This document shows positions 1-6,669 of a DNA stretch of 11,786 bases, in pieces (the stretch's first letter is position 1; each line of letters begins with the position of its first letter). The position numbers and the translations under genes are program-made. Origin of the DNA: Alphaproteobacteria bacterium (GTDB taxonomy: Bacteria; Pseudomonadota; Alphaproteobacteria; RF32; CAG-239); contig JAFTNB010000111.1 in the NCBI GenBank assembly GCA_017452115.1, forward strand, positions 1-11,786. Reading direction: 5' to 3'. The notes under the pieces are model-generated. The model was not told the DNA's origin. It was given only the letters and a program-made list of their open reading frames with translations, and did not search any database.

Positions 1-64
1 AGTCAAAAGTATCGAGGGCAGGGGAACTTGTTTCTCATTTTATTTGCCCATATCAAAAACATAA
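1..64 (+). CDS. 3' end of a probable sensor histidine kinase (partial)
   Basis: Codons run in frame from position 2 to a TAA at 62-64 and give 20 residues, VKSIEGRGTCFSFYLPISKT. The stretch S-x-E-G-x-G-T-x-F-x-F-x-L-P is the pattern that ends the HATPase_c domain of sensor histidine kinases (the G2 box and the last beta strand, typically GxGTxFxxxLP), followed by the usual few residues before the stop. The other two forward frames are also open here but give no recognisable pattern. Only the tail is visible, so the sensor, substrate and partner response regulator cannot be named. No clear terminator separates it from the tRNA-Lys promoter. The call rests on one short motif and is moderately confident. 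Confidence 0.55.
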   Translation, partial: VKSIEGRGTCFSFYLPISKT

Positions 65-95
65 TCAAAAAAAACAAAAAAAATTAAAAATCCTA

Positions 96-124
96 TTGCA
101 TTTCTAAATTTGATAGATTATAGT
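96..124 (+). promoter_or_regulatory. Sigma70-type promoter of tRNA-Lys
   Basis: A -35 box TTGCAT (96-101) and a -10 box TATAGT (119-124) are separated by exactly 17 nt. The bases after the -10 box are GCGC, a G+C-rich discriminator in otherwise very AT-rich DNA. Such discriminators are typical of stable-RNA promoters under stringent control; that regulation is inferred here. Transcription would start near 131, giving a short leader before the tRNA at 146. Confidence 0.7.
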
Positions 125-145
125 GCGCATGTTACCCAAACATGT

Positions 146-221
146 GGGTGCGTAGCTCAGTCGGTAGAGCAACTGACTCTTAATCAGTGGGTCTGGGGTT
201 CGAACCCCCACGCGCCTACCA
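146..221 (+). tRNA. tRNA-Lys(CTT), CCA encoded
   Basis: A full 76-nt cloverleaf is visible. The acceptor stem is 146-152 paired with 211-217, including G-U pairs at its first and fourth positions. The D stem is GCTC/GAGC (155-158, 167-170). The anticodon stem is ACTGA/TCAGT (172-176, 184-188) with loop CTCTTAA and anticodon CTT at 179-181. The T stem is TGGGG/CCCCA (194-198, 206-210) with loop TTCGAAC. The discriminator is A218 and CCA is encoded at 219-221. The CTT anticodon reads AAG, so in this A-rich genome a TTT isoacceptor is expected elsewhere. The last 16 nt recur exactly at 375-390. Confidence 0.97.
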
Positions 222-225
222 TTAG

Positions 226-252
226 AAAAGCCAGCTATATGCTGGCTTTTTT
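226..252 (+). terminator. Rho-independent terminator of tRNA-Lys
   Basis: AAAAGCCAGC (226-235) pairs with GCTGGCTTTT (241-250) around a TATAT loop, and the T run continues to 252. It lies four bases after the encoded CCA of tRNA-Lys and should end that transcript. The T-arm-like sequences further downstream would therefore not normally be in the same transcript. Confidence 0.88.
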
Positions 253-266
253 AGTGGTTAGGTAAG

Positions 267-295
267 TTGGGTTTGAACCCCAGAGAAAGGGGTTC
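267..295 (+). repeat. T-arm-like fragment and 7-bp hairpin
   Basis: Positions 267-283 can fold like a tRNA T arm: a five-pair stem (267-271 with 279-283, one wobble) around TTTGAAC. It differs from the canonical loop by T instead of C at the third position. The overlapping sequence GAACCCC (275-281) pairs perfectly with GGGGTTC (289-295) around AGAGAAA. Because 289-295 also belongs to the copied tRNA sequence starting at 289, two folds compete. No complete tRNA can be built from this stretch. It may be a second decayed tRNA fragment or part of a small structured element. Confidence 0.45.
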
Positions 296-390
296 GACTA
301 CAAGCGAAAGCAAGACGGAAGTATTGCGGTCGGCAAAGCCGATGAGCGCTGTGAACGCCGCGAAGCAAGTAGCTCCCCACGCGCCTACCA
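289..390 (+). repeat. Duplicate tRNA-Lys 3' end split by a 77-nt insert
   Basis: Positions 289-297 match tRNA-Lys 195-203 exactly, and 375-390 match tRNA-Lys 206-221 exactly, including the encoded CCA. Between them, 77 nt (298-374) stand where the intact gene has only AC in its T-loop. The insert starts with CTAC (298-301) and ends with GTAG (369-372) plus CT. This lets GGGG and CTAC pair with GTAG and CCCC. Inside are a GC-GAAA-GC mini-hairpin (304-311), a TCGGC-AAA-GCCGA hairpin (330-342) and GCGG/CCGC pairing (326-329, 358-361). The insert is about 56% G+C by hand count, against roughly a third nearby. No 5' half of a tRNA precedes it, so it cannot make a tRNA. It could be a small mobile or dispersed repeat, an att-like duplication, or a structured RNA. 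Confidence 0.6.
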
Positions 391-438
391 TAACGAAACA
401 AAGGCTTTCATGAGATTTTGAAAGCCTTTGTTTCGTTA
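391..438. repeat. Perfect 20-bp inverted repeat, terminator-like
   Basis: The arm 391-410 is the exact reverse complement of 419-438, with an 8-nt loop (411-418). It starts at the base after the duplicated CCA at 390. Both arms end in runs rich in T or A, so the hairpin could terminate transcription from either side, although the classic uninterrupted T tract is missing. It lies between plus-strand tRNA-Lys and minus-strand tRNA-Ser, which fits a barrier between converging transcripts. Confidence 0.6.
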
Positions 439-523
439 TCCAAATACTATGTTATCTCAAAGTTTATTAATAAGCAACATAAAAGCTTTACCACAAAACT
501 TATTTTTATCAGCATTTGCTAAT

Positions 524-550
524 AAAAAAAGCTCGTTATTTCAACGAGCT
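524..550 (-). terminator. Rho-independent terminator of tRNA-Ser
   Basis: Read on the minus strand, AGCTCGTT (550 to 543) pairs with AACGAGCT (537 to 530) around GAAAT, and a run of seven T (530 to 524) includes the last stem base. It lies seven bases beyond the CCA end of tRNA-Ser. The spacer between it and the hairpin at 391-438 (439-523) shows no feature. Confidence 0.88.
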
Positions 551-557
551 AAAACAT

Positions 558-647
558 TGGCGGAGAGACAGAGATTCGAACTCTGGGAGGGCTCGCACCC
601 TCGACGGTTTTCAAGACCGCTGCATTAAACCACTCTGCCATCTCTCC
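558..647 (-). tRNA. tRNA-Ser(TGA), CCA encoded
   Basis: On the minus strand this is a 90-nt class II tRNA. The acceptor stem GGAGAGA (647 to 641) pairs with TCTCTCC (568 to 562), with discriminator G at 561 and CCA at 560 to 558. The anticodon stem GCGGT/ACCGT encloses loop CTTGAAA, giving anticodon TGA (613 to 611), which reads UCA. A long variable arm (GAGGGTGCGAGCCCTC type) and the T arm AGAGTTCGAATCTCT follow. The long variable arm and the anticodon both identify serine. Two open frames that cross this gene on the plus strand are chance readings. Confidence 0.97.
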
Positions 648-674
648 ACAAAAGACACACAATTTATGTCATAC

Positions 675-703
675 CTTTTACTCAAAACAAATCTAAAGGT
701 CAA
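675..703 (-). promoter_or_regulatory. Probable promoter of tRNA-Ser
   Basis: On the minus strand TTGACC (703 to 698) and TAAAAG (680 to 675) are separated by 17 nt. The -35 box is close to consensus and the -10 box is weak. Initiation would fall some 20 nt upstream of the mature 5' end at 647. It is divergent from the promoter region of the transglycosylase gene. Confidence 0.5.
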
Positions 704-750
704 GAATTATTTTTATATAATTGTGAAAAAAAATAATTTTTATGAATTTA

Positions 751-782
751 TTTACCATTCATAACTATCCTATAACTATAAT
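751..782 (+). promoter_or_regulatory. Possible promoter of the cell-wall/replication operon
   Basis: TATAAT lies at 777-782, with TTTACCA at 751-757 as the nearest -35-like sequence. Depending on the frame chosen, the spacing is 19-20 nt, longer than ideal. A similar TTTACCA and TATAAT pair lies before the gene at 8681. The -10 match is perfect but could be chance in such AT-rich DNA. A ribosome binding site AAAGG (785-789) follows before the ATG at 798, so the leader would be very short. Confidence 0.4.
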
Positions 783-797
783 ATAAAGGTATTCACT

Positions 798-2117
798 ATG
801 AAAATAACACTTGTTGCGTTGACTTTTTCCCTTCTGCTTTCCGGCTGTACAACGACAGCAACTGCTGCAATTGTGCAAAATCCGGCTCATAAAGAATATT
901 CTCTTTGGCTGGATAACTTAAAAACCGAAATGATAAATCGAGGAATTTCCCAATCAACTATAGACAAAGCCTACTATAAAACAGATTACTATCACCCCAC
1001 ACCCGAAGTAGTTAAAATTGATAGAAAACAGGCCGAATTTGTTTTAACCTCTCCTGAATATTTAAACCGCATTGTACACCCCATACGCATAAAAAAAGGA
1101 CGTGAACACTACCAAAAATTATATCCATTATTTTCACAAATAGAAAAAACATATGGTATTCCTCCTGAATATCTCGTTGCATTCTGGGGAGCAGAAACTA
1201 ATTTTGGAAGCAATTATGGAAATTTTTTAGTTATAGGTTCTCTCACCCAATTAAGCTATGATAAACGGCGCTCTAAATTTTTCAAAGAACAGCTATACCA
1301 AGCTCTTAAAATTATTGACCAAACCGATATTGTACCAGAACGGATGGTTGGTTCTTGGGCCGGAGCTATGGGACATTTTCAATTCATGCCTTCAACATTT
1401 AATGCTTATGCCGTAGATTACAACGGAGATAACAAGATTGACATCTGGCATTCATTCGAGGATGCGGCCGCTTCAGCAGCAGCTTATCTTAATGCAATAG
1501 GTTGGAAGCATGAACAACCATGGGGAATAGAAGTAAGCCTACCATGGAATTTTGATTTTTCCAATAGTGGTAGAAAACATCTTAAAACCGTCAAAGAATG
1601 GCACCAACTCGGAATTAGAACACTCAATAACAAAAAGCTTCCCTTAAAAGAAGAATGGCAAGCTTCCATACTATTACCGGAAGGACGCAAAGGACGAGCC
1701 TACTTAACATTGAACAATTTTAATATTATTATGAAGTGGAATCGATCAGAAAATTATGCTTTAGCTATCGGTCTGCTTGCAGACTACATTAAAACAGGAA
1801 AAGAATGGAAACCGGTAGAAAATTCTCCTGCAACAAGATTAAAAACAGCAGATGTTACTAAAATTCAAGCTTTTATAAACAAAATTATCGGTTCTCATAT
1901 TAGTGAAGACGGCAAATTAGGACAGCAAACAAGAGAAGAAATTAAAAAAGTTCAAAATATGGCAAAACTACCGGCAGACGGTTATCCCGATTACCGATTA
2001 TTGCAAAAAATCAACAACTACAATCCGGAAATTGGCTTTGCAGTTCCTGTTCCGGACAGAAAATTGCACAAGGTCAAACATCATCCTTTACGAAATCGGA
2101 AAAACAATATAAACTAA
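798..2117 (+). CDS. mltB: Lytic murein transglycosylase, MltB family lipoprotein
   Basis: This is a 439-residue periplasmic enzyme predicted to cut the MurNAc-GlcNAc bond of peptidoglycan and leave 1,6-anhydro ends. A short lipoprotein signal ends in the lipobox L-S-G-C, with Cys17 the predicted lipidated residue. The SLT_2/MltB domain spans about 35-335. Its catalytic glutamate is Glu133 in WGAETNFG, followed by MGHFQFMPSTF (191-201) and YNGDNKIDIW (208-217), both typical of the family. A C-terminal peptidoglycan-binding domain (about 350-410) has the usual DGKLGQQTREEIKKVQ pattern, then a basic tail. The start follows AAAGG by 8 nt. It leads an operon with two further envelope genes. The family assignment is firm; the exact subfamily (MltB versus the alphaproteobacterial MltB_2 type) is less so, and the symbol is used in that broad sense. 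Confidence 0.93.
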   Translation: MKITLVALTFSLLLSGCTTTATAAIVQNPAHKEYSLWLDNLKTEMINRGISQSTIDKAYYKTDYYHPTPEVVKIDRKQAEFVLTSPEYLNRIVHPIRIKKGREHYQKLYPLFSQIEKTYGIPPEYLVAFWGAETNFGSNYGNFLVIGSLTQLSYDKRRSKFFKEQLYQALKIIDQTDIVPERMVGSWAGAMGHFQFMPSTFNAYAVDYNGDNKIDIWHSFEDAAASAAAYLNAIGWKHEQPWGIEVSLPWNFDFSNSGRKHLKTVKEWHQLGIRTLNNKKLPLKEEWQASILLPEGRKGRAYLTLNNFNIIMKWNRSENYALAIGLLADYIKTGKEWKPVENSPATRLKTADVTKIQAFINKIIGSHISEDGKLGQQTREEIKKVQNMAKLPADGYPDYRLLQKINNYNPEIGFAVPVPDRKLHKVKHHPLRNRKNNIN

Positions 2118-2146
2118 AATAAAATAATAACTAATAGGAACTATTC

Positions 2147-2980
2147 ATGAATTTCAATATACGCCACAGGCTTAATTTTGCACTGATTGCCGTAATTTTT
2201 GCAATTTCCGGTTGTGCATCAGATAGACTTAACCTTGGTGATTATTCTCAACGAAACATTTTCAGCGCTAAAGGTAGCTCTTATAAAGTAGGTAAACCCT
2301 ATAAAATAAGAGGACAATGGTATTATCCTGAAGAGAACTATGACTACAAAGAAGTAGGGATGGCTTCATGGTATGGCGAAGATTTTCACGCTAAATATAC
2401 TGCTAATGGTGAAATATATAACATGAATACCCTAACTGCGGCACACCGCACGTTACCATTACCCTCAATTGTCAAAGTAACAAACCTAGAAAATGGACGC
2501 TCTTTAATTTTGCGAGTAAATGATAGAGGTCCTTTTGCTAAAAATAGAATTATTGATATTTCCAAAAAAGGAGCACAACTCCTTGGATTCCAAAATAAAG
2601 GCATTACTAAAGTGCGTGTAGAAATTATGGAAGAAGAGAGTAGGGAACTAAAACAAGCAATTCTTAACAAAAGAGAAACCAAAATGGCTTTAGATTGTTC
2701 TAAAAATCAGCCCATAAAAAAACAAACATTTCATAATTCTAACACTCAATCCGGAGAATACTTTGTACAAGCCGGTGCTTTTACCAGTAAAAATGTTGCC
2801 GATAATCTAACTGAAAAGCTCAATCATTTTGGCAACATCAGTACTTCACCAGCAGATATAGCTGGAAATCGTTTTTATCGTGTACGCATTGGGCCTTATA
2901 CCAATGAAACTGAAGCCCGAAATATTTTAGCTCAAATTGAGAACTTTGGAGTTTCAGGAGCCGCCATAATTAAAGATTAA
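2147..2980 (+). CDS. rlpA: RlpA-type septal lipoprotein with SPOR domain
   Basis: The 277-residue lipoprotein has a signal ending in I-S-G-C, with Cys23 predicted to be lipidated. The double-psi beta-barrel domain (about 70-162) starts GMASWYGEDFHAKYTANGE and carries TAAHRTLP and VNDRGPF. By comparison with characterised RlpA proteins, Glu89, His100 and Asp126 are the likely catalytic positions, so lytic transglycosylase activity on peptide-free glycan strands is probable. A charged linker (163-200) leads to a SPOR domain (203-275, GEYFVQAGAF to VSGAAIIKD) that binds denuded septal glycan. It lies 29 nt after the MltB-type gene and 19 nt before the carboxypeptidase, so all three peptidoglycan genes are probably co-expressed. 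All key residues are present and the protein appears intact. Confidence 0.95.
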   Translation: MNFNIRHRLNFALIAVIFAISGCASDRLNLGDYSQRNIFSAKGSSYKVGKPYKIRGQWYYPEENYDYKEVGMASWYGEDFHAKYTANGEIYNMNTLTAAHRTLPLPSIVKVTNLENGRSLILRVNDRGPFAKNRIIDISKKGAQLLGFQNKGITKVRVEIMEEESRELKQAILNKRETKMALDCSKNQPIKKQTFHNSNTQSGEYFVQAGAFTSKNVADNLTEKLNHFGNISTSPADIAGNRFYRVRIGPYTNETEARNILAQIENFGVSGAAIIKD

Positions 2981-2999
2981 AAAAATAACCGAGGAAAAT

Positions 3000-4157
3000 A
3001 TGTTATTCAAAAATAAATTATATCTCTCTACTTTAGTTGTTTCAGCAATATTTGTCGCTACAATTCATACAGCAGCAGCAATTGAAACACCTGCCAAAAA
3101 TGTCATCATCATGGATTTTGAAACCGGACAATACATATATACAAAAGATCATCAAAAAATGATTCCTCCGGCATCTATGAGTAAATTAATGACCGTCTAC
3201 ATGATTTTTGAAAAACTCAAAGACGGTTCATTATCACTTGATGATACTTTTACCGTTAGTGAAAATGCTTGGCGCAAAGGTGGCGCAGCCAGTGGAAGTT
3301 CGACTATGTTTCTTAAAATTGGCGAAAAAGTTACAGTCCGCGATATCATTCAAGGAATTATTATTCAATCAGGAAATGATGCTTGTATTGTTGCAGCAGA
3401 AAATCTTTCCGGAAGTGAAGAAGATTTTGCCACAGAGATGCAAAAGAAAGCTCGCCAAATGGGATTAAAACACAGTTCCTTTGCTAATGCTACCGGTTGG
3501 CCTCATCCTGACCAACTCATGTCCGTTGAAGATTTAGCTAAACTGGCACGAGCTATTATCTATAAGTTCCCCGAATATTATCATATATTCTCTGAACATA
3601 CCTTTACTCATAACAATATCAAACAAGGAAATCGAAATCCTTTGTTATATAGTATGCAGCATGCCGATGGCCTCAAAACTGGTCATACCGAAGAAGCTGG
3701 ATTTTGCCTAGTTGCTTCTGCCAAAAAAGACAATCGACGCCTTATTAGCGTTATGGCTGGTTTAAAAAGTAACAAAGAACGCTCCGAAGAAGCCGAAAAA
3801 CTTATGACTTGGGGGTTCCGCGAATTTTCTAATTACAACATGCTCAAAAAAGTAAAGGTTATTGAAACAATTCCTGTATGTCAAGGTAGCGAAGAAAACA
3901 TAAATTTAATAATAGAAAAGAACATACGTCGTACCCTCAAAAAAAGCAGCATTAGTAAAATCAAAATGACTGCAGTTTATGATAAACCGGTAACAGCGCC
4001 CATAAAAAAAGGTGATCAATTAGGAATAGTAAAAATAGATATACCGGGGCAACAAGATTTAGAAATTCCGCTTATTGCTGATAGAGATGTCAAAAAATTA
4101 GGATTCTTTGGACGTATAAAATCCAATCTCCAATATTTACTTTTAGGAAATCAATAA
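3000..4157 (+). CDS. dacF: D-alanyl-D-alanine carboxypeptidase (PBP5/DacF type)
   Basis: The 385-residue penicillin-binding protein should remove the terminal D-Ala from peptidoglycan stem peptides in the periplasm. A signal peptide ends near Ala27 (TAAA/IE). The three active-site motifs of peptidase family S11 are present: S59-M-S-K62, S124-G-N126 and K226-T-G228. A PBP5 C-terminal beta domain follows (about 280-365), and the end, FFGRIKSNLQYLLLGNQ, looks like the amphipathic helix that anchors PBP5 to the inner membrane. The ribosome binding site GAGGAA lies just before the ATG. It follows rlpA by 19 nt and precedes tmk by 1 nt. Alphaproteobacterial copies in this position are often named dacF or dacC; the family is certain, the letter less so. 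Confidence 0.93.
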   Translation: MLFKNKLYLSTLVVSAIFVATIHTAAAIETPAKNVIIMDFETGQYIYTKDHQKMIPPASMSKLMTVYMIFEKLKDGSLSLDDTFTVSENAWRKGGAASGSSTMFLKIGEKVTVRDIIQGIIIQSGNDACIVAAENLSGSEEDFATEMQKKARQMGLKHSSFANATGWPHPDQLMSVEDLAKLARAIIYKFPEYYHIFSEHTFTHNNIKQGNRNPLLYSMQHADGLKTGHTEEAGFCLVASAKKDNRRLISVMAGLKSNKERSEEAEKLMTWGFREFSNYNMLKKVKVIETIPVCQGSEENINLIIEKNIRRTLKKSSISKIKMTAVYDKPVTAPIKKGDQLGIVKIDIPGQQDLEIPLIADRDVKKLGFFGRIKSNLQYLLLGNQ

Positions 4158-4158
4158 C

Positions 4159-4815
4159 ATGTCAATCAAACAAGGAATTTTCATAACTTTTGAAGGTGGA
4201 GAAGGGACTGGCAAATCCACACAGCTTAGTTTATTAGCAAACTATTTGAATACCCAAAATATCAATAATATTACAACTAAAGAACCGGGAGGAACTGCAG
4301 TTGGACAAGAATTACGAAAATTATTAGTATGTGGCGACAAAGACAAGTTTGATCCGATTGCCGAAGCTTTGCTATATTATGCAGATAGAAGAATACACCT
4401 AACCGATAAAATATGGCCGGCACTAAATAACGGAACATGGGTATTATCTGACCGTTTTGCAGATTCAACAATGGCATACCAATATTACGGATACAATAAA
4501 CGTGTGGCAAAAGATGTATTACAACACCTTTATGCTATAACTGTTGGAAACTTCAAACCGGATTTGACTATTTTACTGGATATAGATCCCCAAATAGGAT
4601 TGGCACGCTCCTTAAAAAAAGCTGAAAATATGGAAATCAAAGAAACTCGTTTTGAAAGTAGGGAATTAGAATTTCATAATAGCATGCGAACAGGATATCT
4701 AGAAATGGCTGAATTAGAGCCGAAACGCTTTGTGCTTCTAAATGCTAACCAATCAATAGAAAGCCTACATCAAGAAATCATTAATGTCGTAAAAGAAAGG
4801 TATAAGCTCAGCTAA
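4159..4815 (+). CDS. tmk: Thymidylate kinase
   Basis: The 218-residue cytoplasmic enzyme phosphorylates dTMP to dTDP using ATP, an essential step in dTTP synthesis. The P-loop is FEGGEGTGKST (11-21). Next come the dTMP-binding KEPGGT (41-46) and the SDRFADSTMAYQ motif (97-108). A Lys/Arg-bearing LID region (about 151-168, SLKKAE to RFES) closes over ATP. The P-loop lacks the arginine of type I enzymes, and basic residues lie in the LID instead, as in bacterial type II enzymes. The ribosome binding site AGGA lies inside the end of the preceding carboxypeptidase gene. Its stop codon overlaps the holB start by one base (TAATG), which indicates translational coupling. Confidence 0.96.
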   Translation: MSIKQGIFITFEGGEGTGKSTQLSLLANYLNTQNINNITTKEPGGTAVGQELRKLLVCGDKDKFDPIAEALLYYADRRIHLTDKIWPALNNGTWVLSDRFADSTMAYQYYGYNKRVAKDVLQHLYAITVGNFKPDLTILLDIDPQIGLARSLKKAENMEIKETRFESRELEFHNSMRTGYLEMAELEPKRFVLLNANQSIESLHQEIINVVKERYKLS

Positions 4816-5870
4816 TGCCCGAAGATTCAAAACATATTTACCCTAAAGATAATTTCTATCTCCTTGGGCATGAAGAAGCAGAACAATTTCTGCTTAATGC
4901 ATGGAAAAATAATTCTCTCCATAATTCATGGCTTTTTTCCGGTATTGAAGGCATCGGAAAAGCAACATTAGCATATAGATTTGCTCGTTTTTTATTAAGT
5001 GCCGATAGCAATAAAAGAAACACATATACTAATTTTAATATAGCACCGGATAATCAAACTTGCCGCCTTATTTCTAACAATTCACATCCCGATTTAAAAA
5101 TTATAGAACGCGACTATACCGATACGGATAGACGCAAACTTATGAAATCTATTAAAGAAGGAACTCAACTTTCGTCAGAAGAAATGCAAAACTTAAAACG
5201 TTCAGCATACATTAGAGTAGATGACGTTAGAACAATTAACGAATTTCTTTCTAAACGTTCTTCTCAAGACGGTTGGAGAATAGTAATTGTTGACAGTATC
5301 GACGATATGAATATATCCAGCGCCAATGCAATCCTCAAAATTCTAGAAGAACCGCCTCATAAAACCTTAATGTTACTCATCTCACACAATCCGAATCGCT
5401 TACTTCCGACCATAAAATCACGCTGCGCTAAACTAATGTTAAAACCGCTTAATGACAGCATTTTATCTAGTTTACTACGCAGGTACCGACCGGAATTATC
5501 AGAAGATGCTATCAAAGGATTAACCTCAATCAGTTCCGGAAGTATTGGTAAAGCCTTGAATTACATCGATAATGACGCTCTTAATCAATATGAAAGATTA
5601 AAAAAAATAATTATAGCCGGAACTAATTTTAAATTAAGTGAACTTTTTGCTTTTTGTGACCAAGCAACCATTGATGAAGATAGCTTTGAACTTTCTAAAA
5701 ATTTAATTTTAAAATTAATCCGCCAACTGGCACAAGAAAATGCTAATATTGAAAATATTACCCAAAGTTGGGAAGATACCATTCGCATTTTCAACGAAAC
5801 CGCCGGATTAAATTTGGATAAAAAACAAGCATTAATTACCATTATCAATAATTTATGTAAAAGGATATAA
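4815..5870 (+). CDS. holB: DNA polymerase III delta prime subunit
   Basis: The 351-residue subunit belongs to the clamp loader that places the beta sliding clamp on primed DNA. The AAA+ fold begins with GHEEAEQFLLNAWKNNSLHN and SGIEGIGKAT (42-51), a Walker A-like loop. VDSIDDMNISSANAILKILEEPP (159-181) is the hallmark delta prime sequence. SRC (202-204) is the sensor motif of clamp-loader subunits. The four-cysteine zinc module known from E. coli delta prime is not present: only Cys83 remains in the corresponding stretch before SHPDLK. The C-terminal part (about 215-351) is helical. It overlaps tmk by one base and precedes tatD by one base. The tmk-holB pairing is widespread in bacteria and supports the assignment. 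Confidence 0.94.
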   Translation: MPEDSKHIYPKDNFYLLGHEEAEQFLLNAWKNNSLHNSWLFSGIEGIGKATLAYRFARFLLSADSNKRNTYTNFNIAPDNQTCRLISNNSHPDLKIIERDYTDTDRRKLMKSIKEGTQLSSEEMQNLKRSAYIRVDDVRTINEFLSKRSSQDGWRIVIVDSIDDMNISSANAILKILEEPPHKTLMLLISHNPNRLLPTIKSRCAKLMLKPLNDSILSSLLRRYRPELSEDAIKGLTSISSGSIGKALNYIDNDALNQYERLKKIIIAGTNFKLSELFAFCDQATIDEDSFELSKNLILKLIRQLAQENANIENITQSWEDTIRIFNETAGLNLDKKQALITIINNLCKRI

Positions 5871-5871
5871 C

Positions 5872-6669
5872 ATGTTAATAGACAGCCACTGTCATCTTGA
5901 TTTTAATGACTTTGAGGAAGATTTAGAAGATATATTATCACGCGCTAAAGAAAATGGAATAACCGCCATGCTGAATGCCGGAAATAATATTAATGAATTA
6001 GACAAACAACTACAACTATCCGAAGCATATCCTTTTATATATACTGCCGTAGGTGTTCATCCGCATAATGCCGAAGAATATACCAATATTAAAGCTGCTG
6101 ATTTTATTGAAAAATCACAACATCCCAAAGTAGTAGCGATAGGCGAATGCGGATTAGATTATTACTATGATAACTCCCCACGAGATTTACAGAAAAAAAT
6201 TTTTATTGAACAAATCATCGCAGCCCAAGAAACTGGATTGCCCCTGATTATCCATACTCGAGATGCTGATGATGATACTATTGCTATTCTTGAAGAATAT
6301 TACAAAAGATCTCCCTTTAGCGGAGAAATTCATTGTTTTAGCGGTTCTCACAAGCTCGCTGAATTTGCTCTATCTATCGGATTTTACATTTCCGCTTCTG
6401 GTATCATAACTTTTAACAAATCTGGTGATTTACGAGATATATTTAAAGATATACCGCTGGAAAAATTATTAGTCGAAACCGATGCTCCTTTCTTAGCCCC
6501 AATACCTATGCGCGGACGACGCAATGAACCGGCATTTGTACGTTATACCGCTGAAAGATTAGCTCAATTAAAAGAAGTTTCTTTTGAAAAACTTGCACAA
6601 ATCACCTCTGATAACTTTCACAATTTATTTCGCAAAGCTAGTGATAAAGGGAGATATGACTACAAATGA
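5872..6669 (+). CDS. tatD: TatD-family metal-dependent hydrolase (YcfH-like)
   Basis: The 265-residue TIM-barrel hydrolase carries the full TatD metal set: His6 and His8 in DSHCHLD, Glu92 in GECGLDYYY, His128 in IIHTRDA, His154 in EIHCFSGS and Asp204 in ETDAPFLAP. Family members are Mg-dependent DNases and some act as D-aminoacyl-tRNA deacylases, so the true substrate cannot be read from sequence. The ribosome binding site AAAGGA ends 6 nt before the ATG. It follows holB by 1 nt, and its last four bases (ATGA) hold the next start codon. In many Alphaproteobacteria metG lies between holB and this gene; here there is no room for it. The symbol is used for the family, not as proof of orthology to E. 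coli TatD. Confidence 0.92.
   Translation: MLIDSHCHLDFNDFEEDLEDILSRAKENGITAMLNAGNNINELDKQLQLSEAYPFIYTAVGVHPHNAEEYTNIKAADFIEKSQHPKVVAIGECGLDYYYDNSPRDLQKKIFIEQIIAAQETGLPLIIHTRDADDDTIAILEEYYKRSPFSGEIHCFSGSHKLAEFALSIGFYISASGIITFNKSGDLRDIFKDIPLEKLLVETDAPFLAPIPMRGRRNEPAFVRYTAERLAQLKEVSFEKLAQITSDNFHNLFRKASDKGRYDYK

Noticed and set aside
16..50. GGGCA/TGCCC inverted repeat as a terminator of the upstream gene
   Set aside because: The pairing spans a 25-nt loop, has no T run after it and lies inside the histidine-kinase coding tail.
296..374. tRNA intron
   Set aside because: An insertion in the T-loop looks intron-like, but no 5' half of a tRNA precedes it, so there is no gene to splice.
428..764. 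Two overlapping open frames of 66 and 82 codons
   Set aside because: Both read straight across tRNA-Ser(TGA) and its terminator on the other strand, have no ribosome binding site and resemble no protein.
3208..3468. 86-codon frame inside the carboxypeptidase gene
   Set aside because: Shadow of the real gene, whose SxxK, SGN and KTG motifs are all in the other frame.
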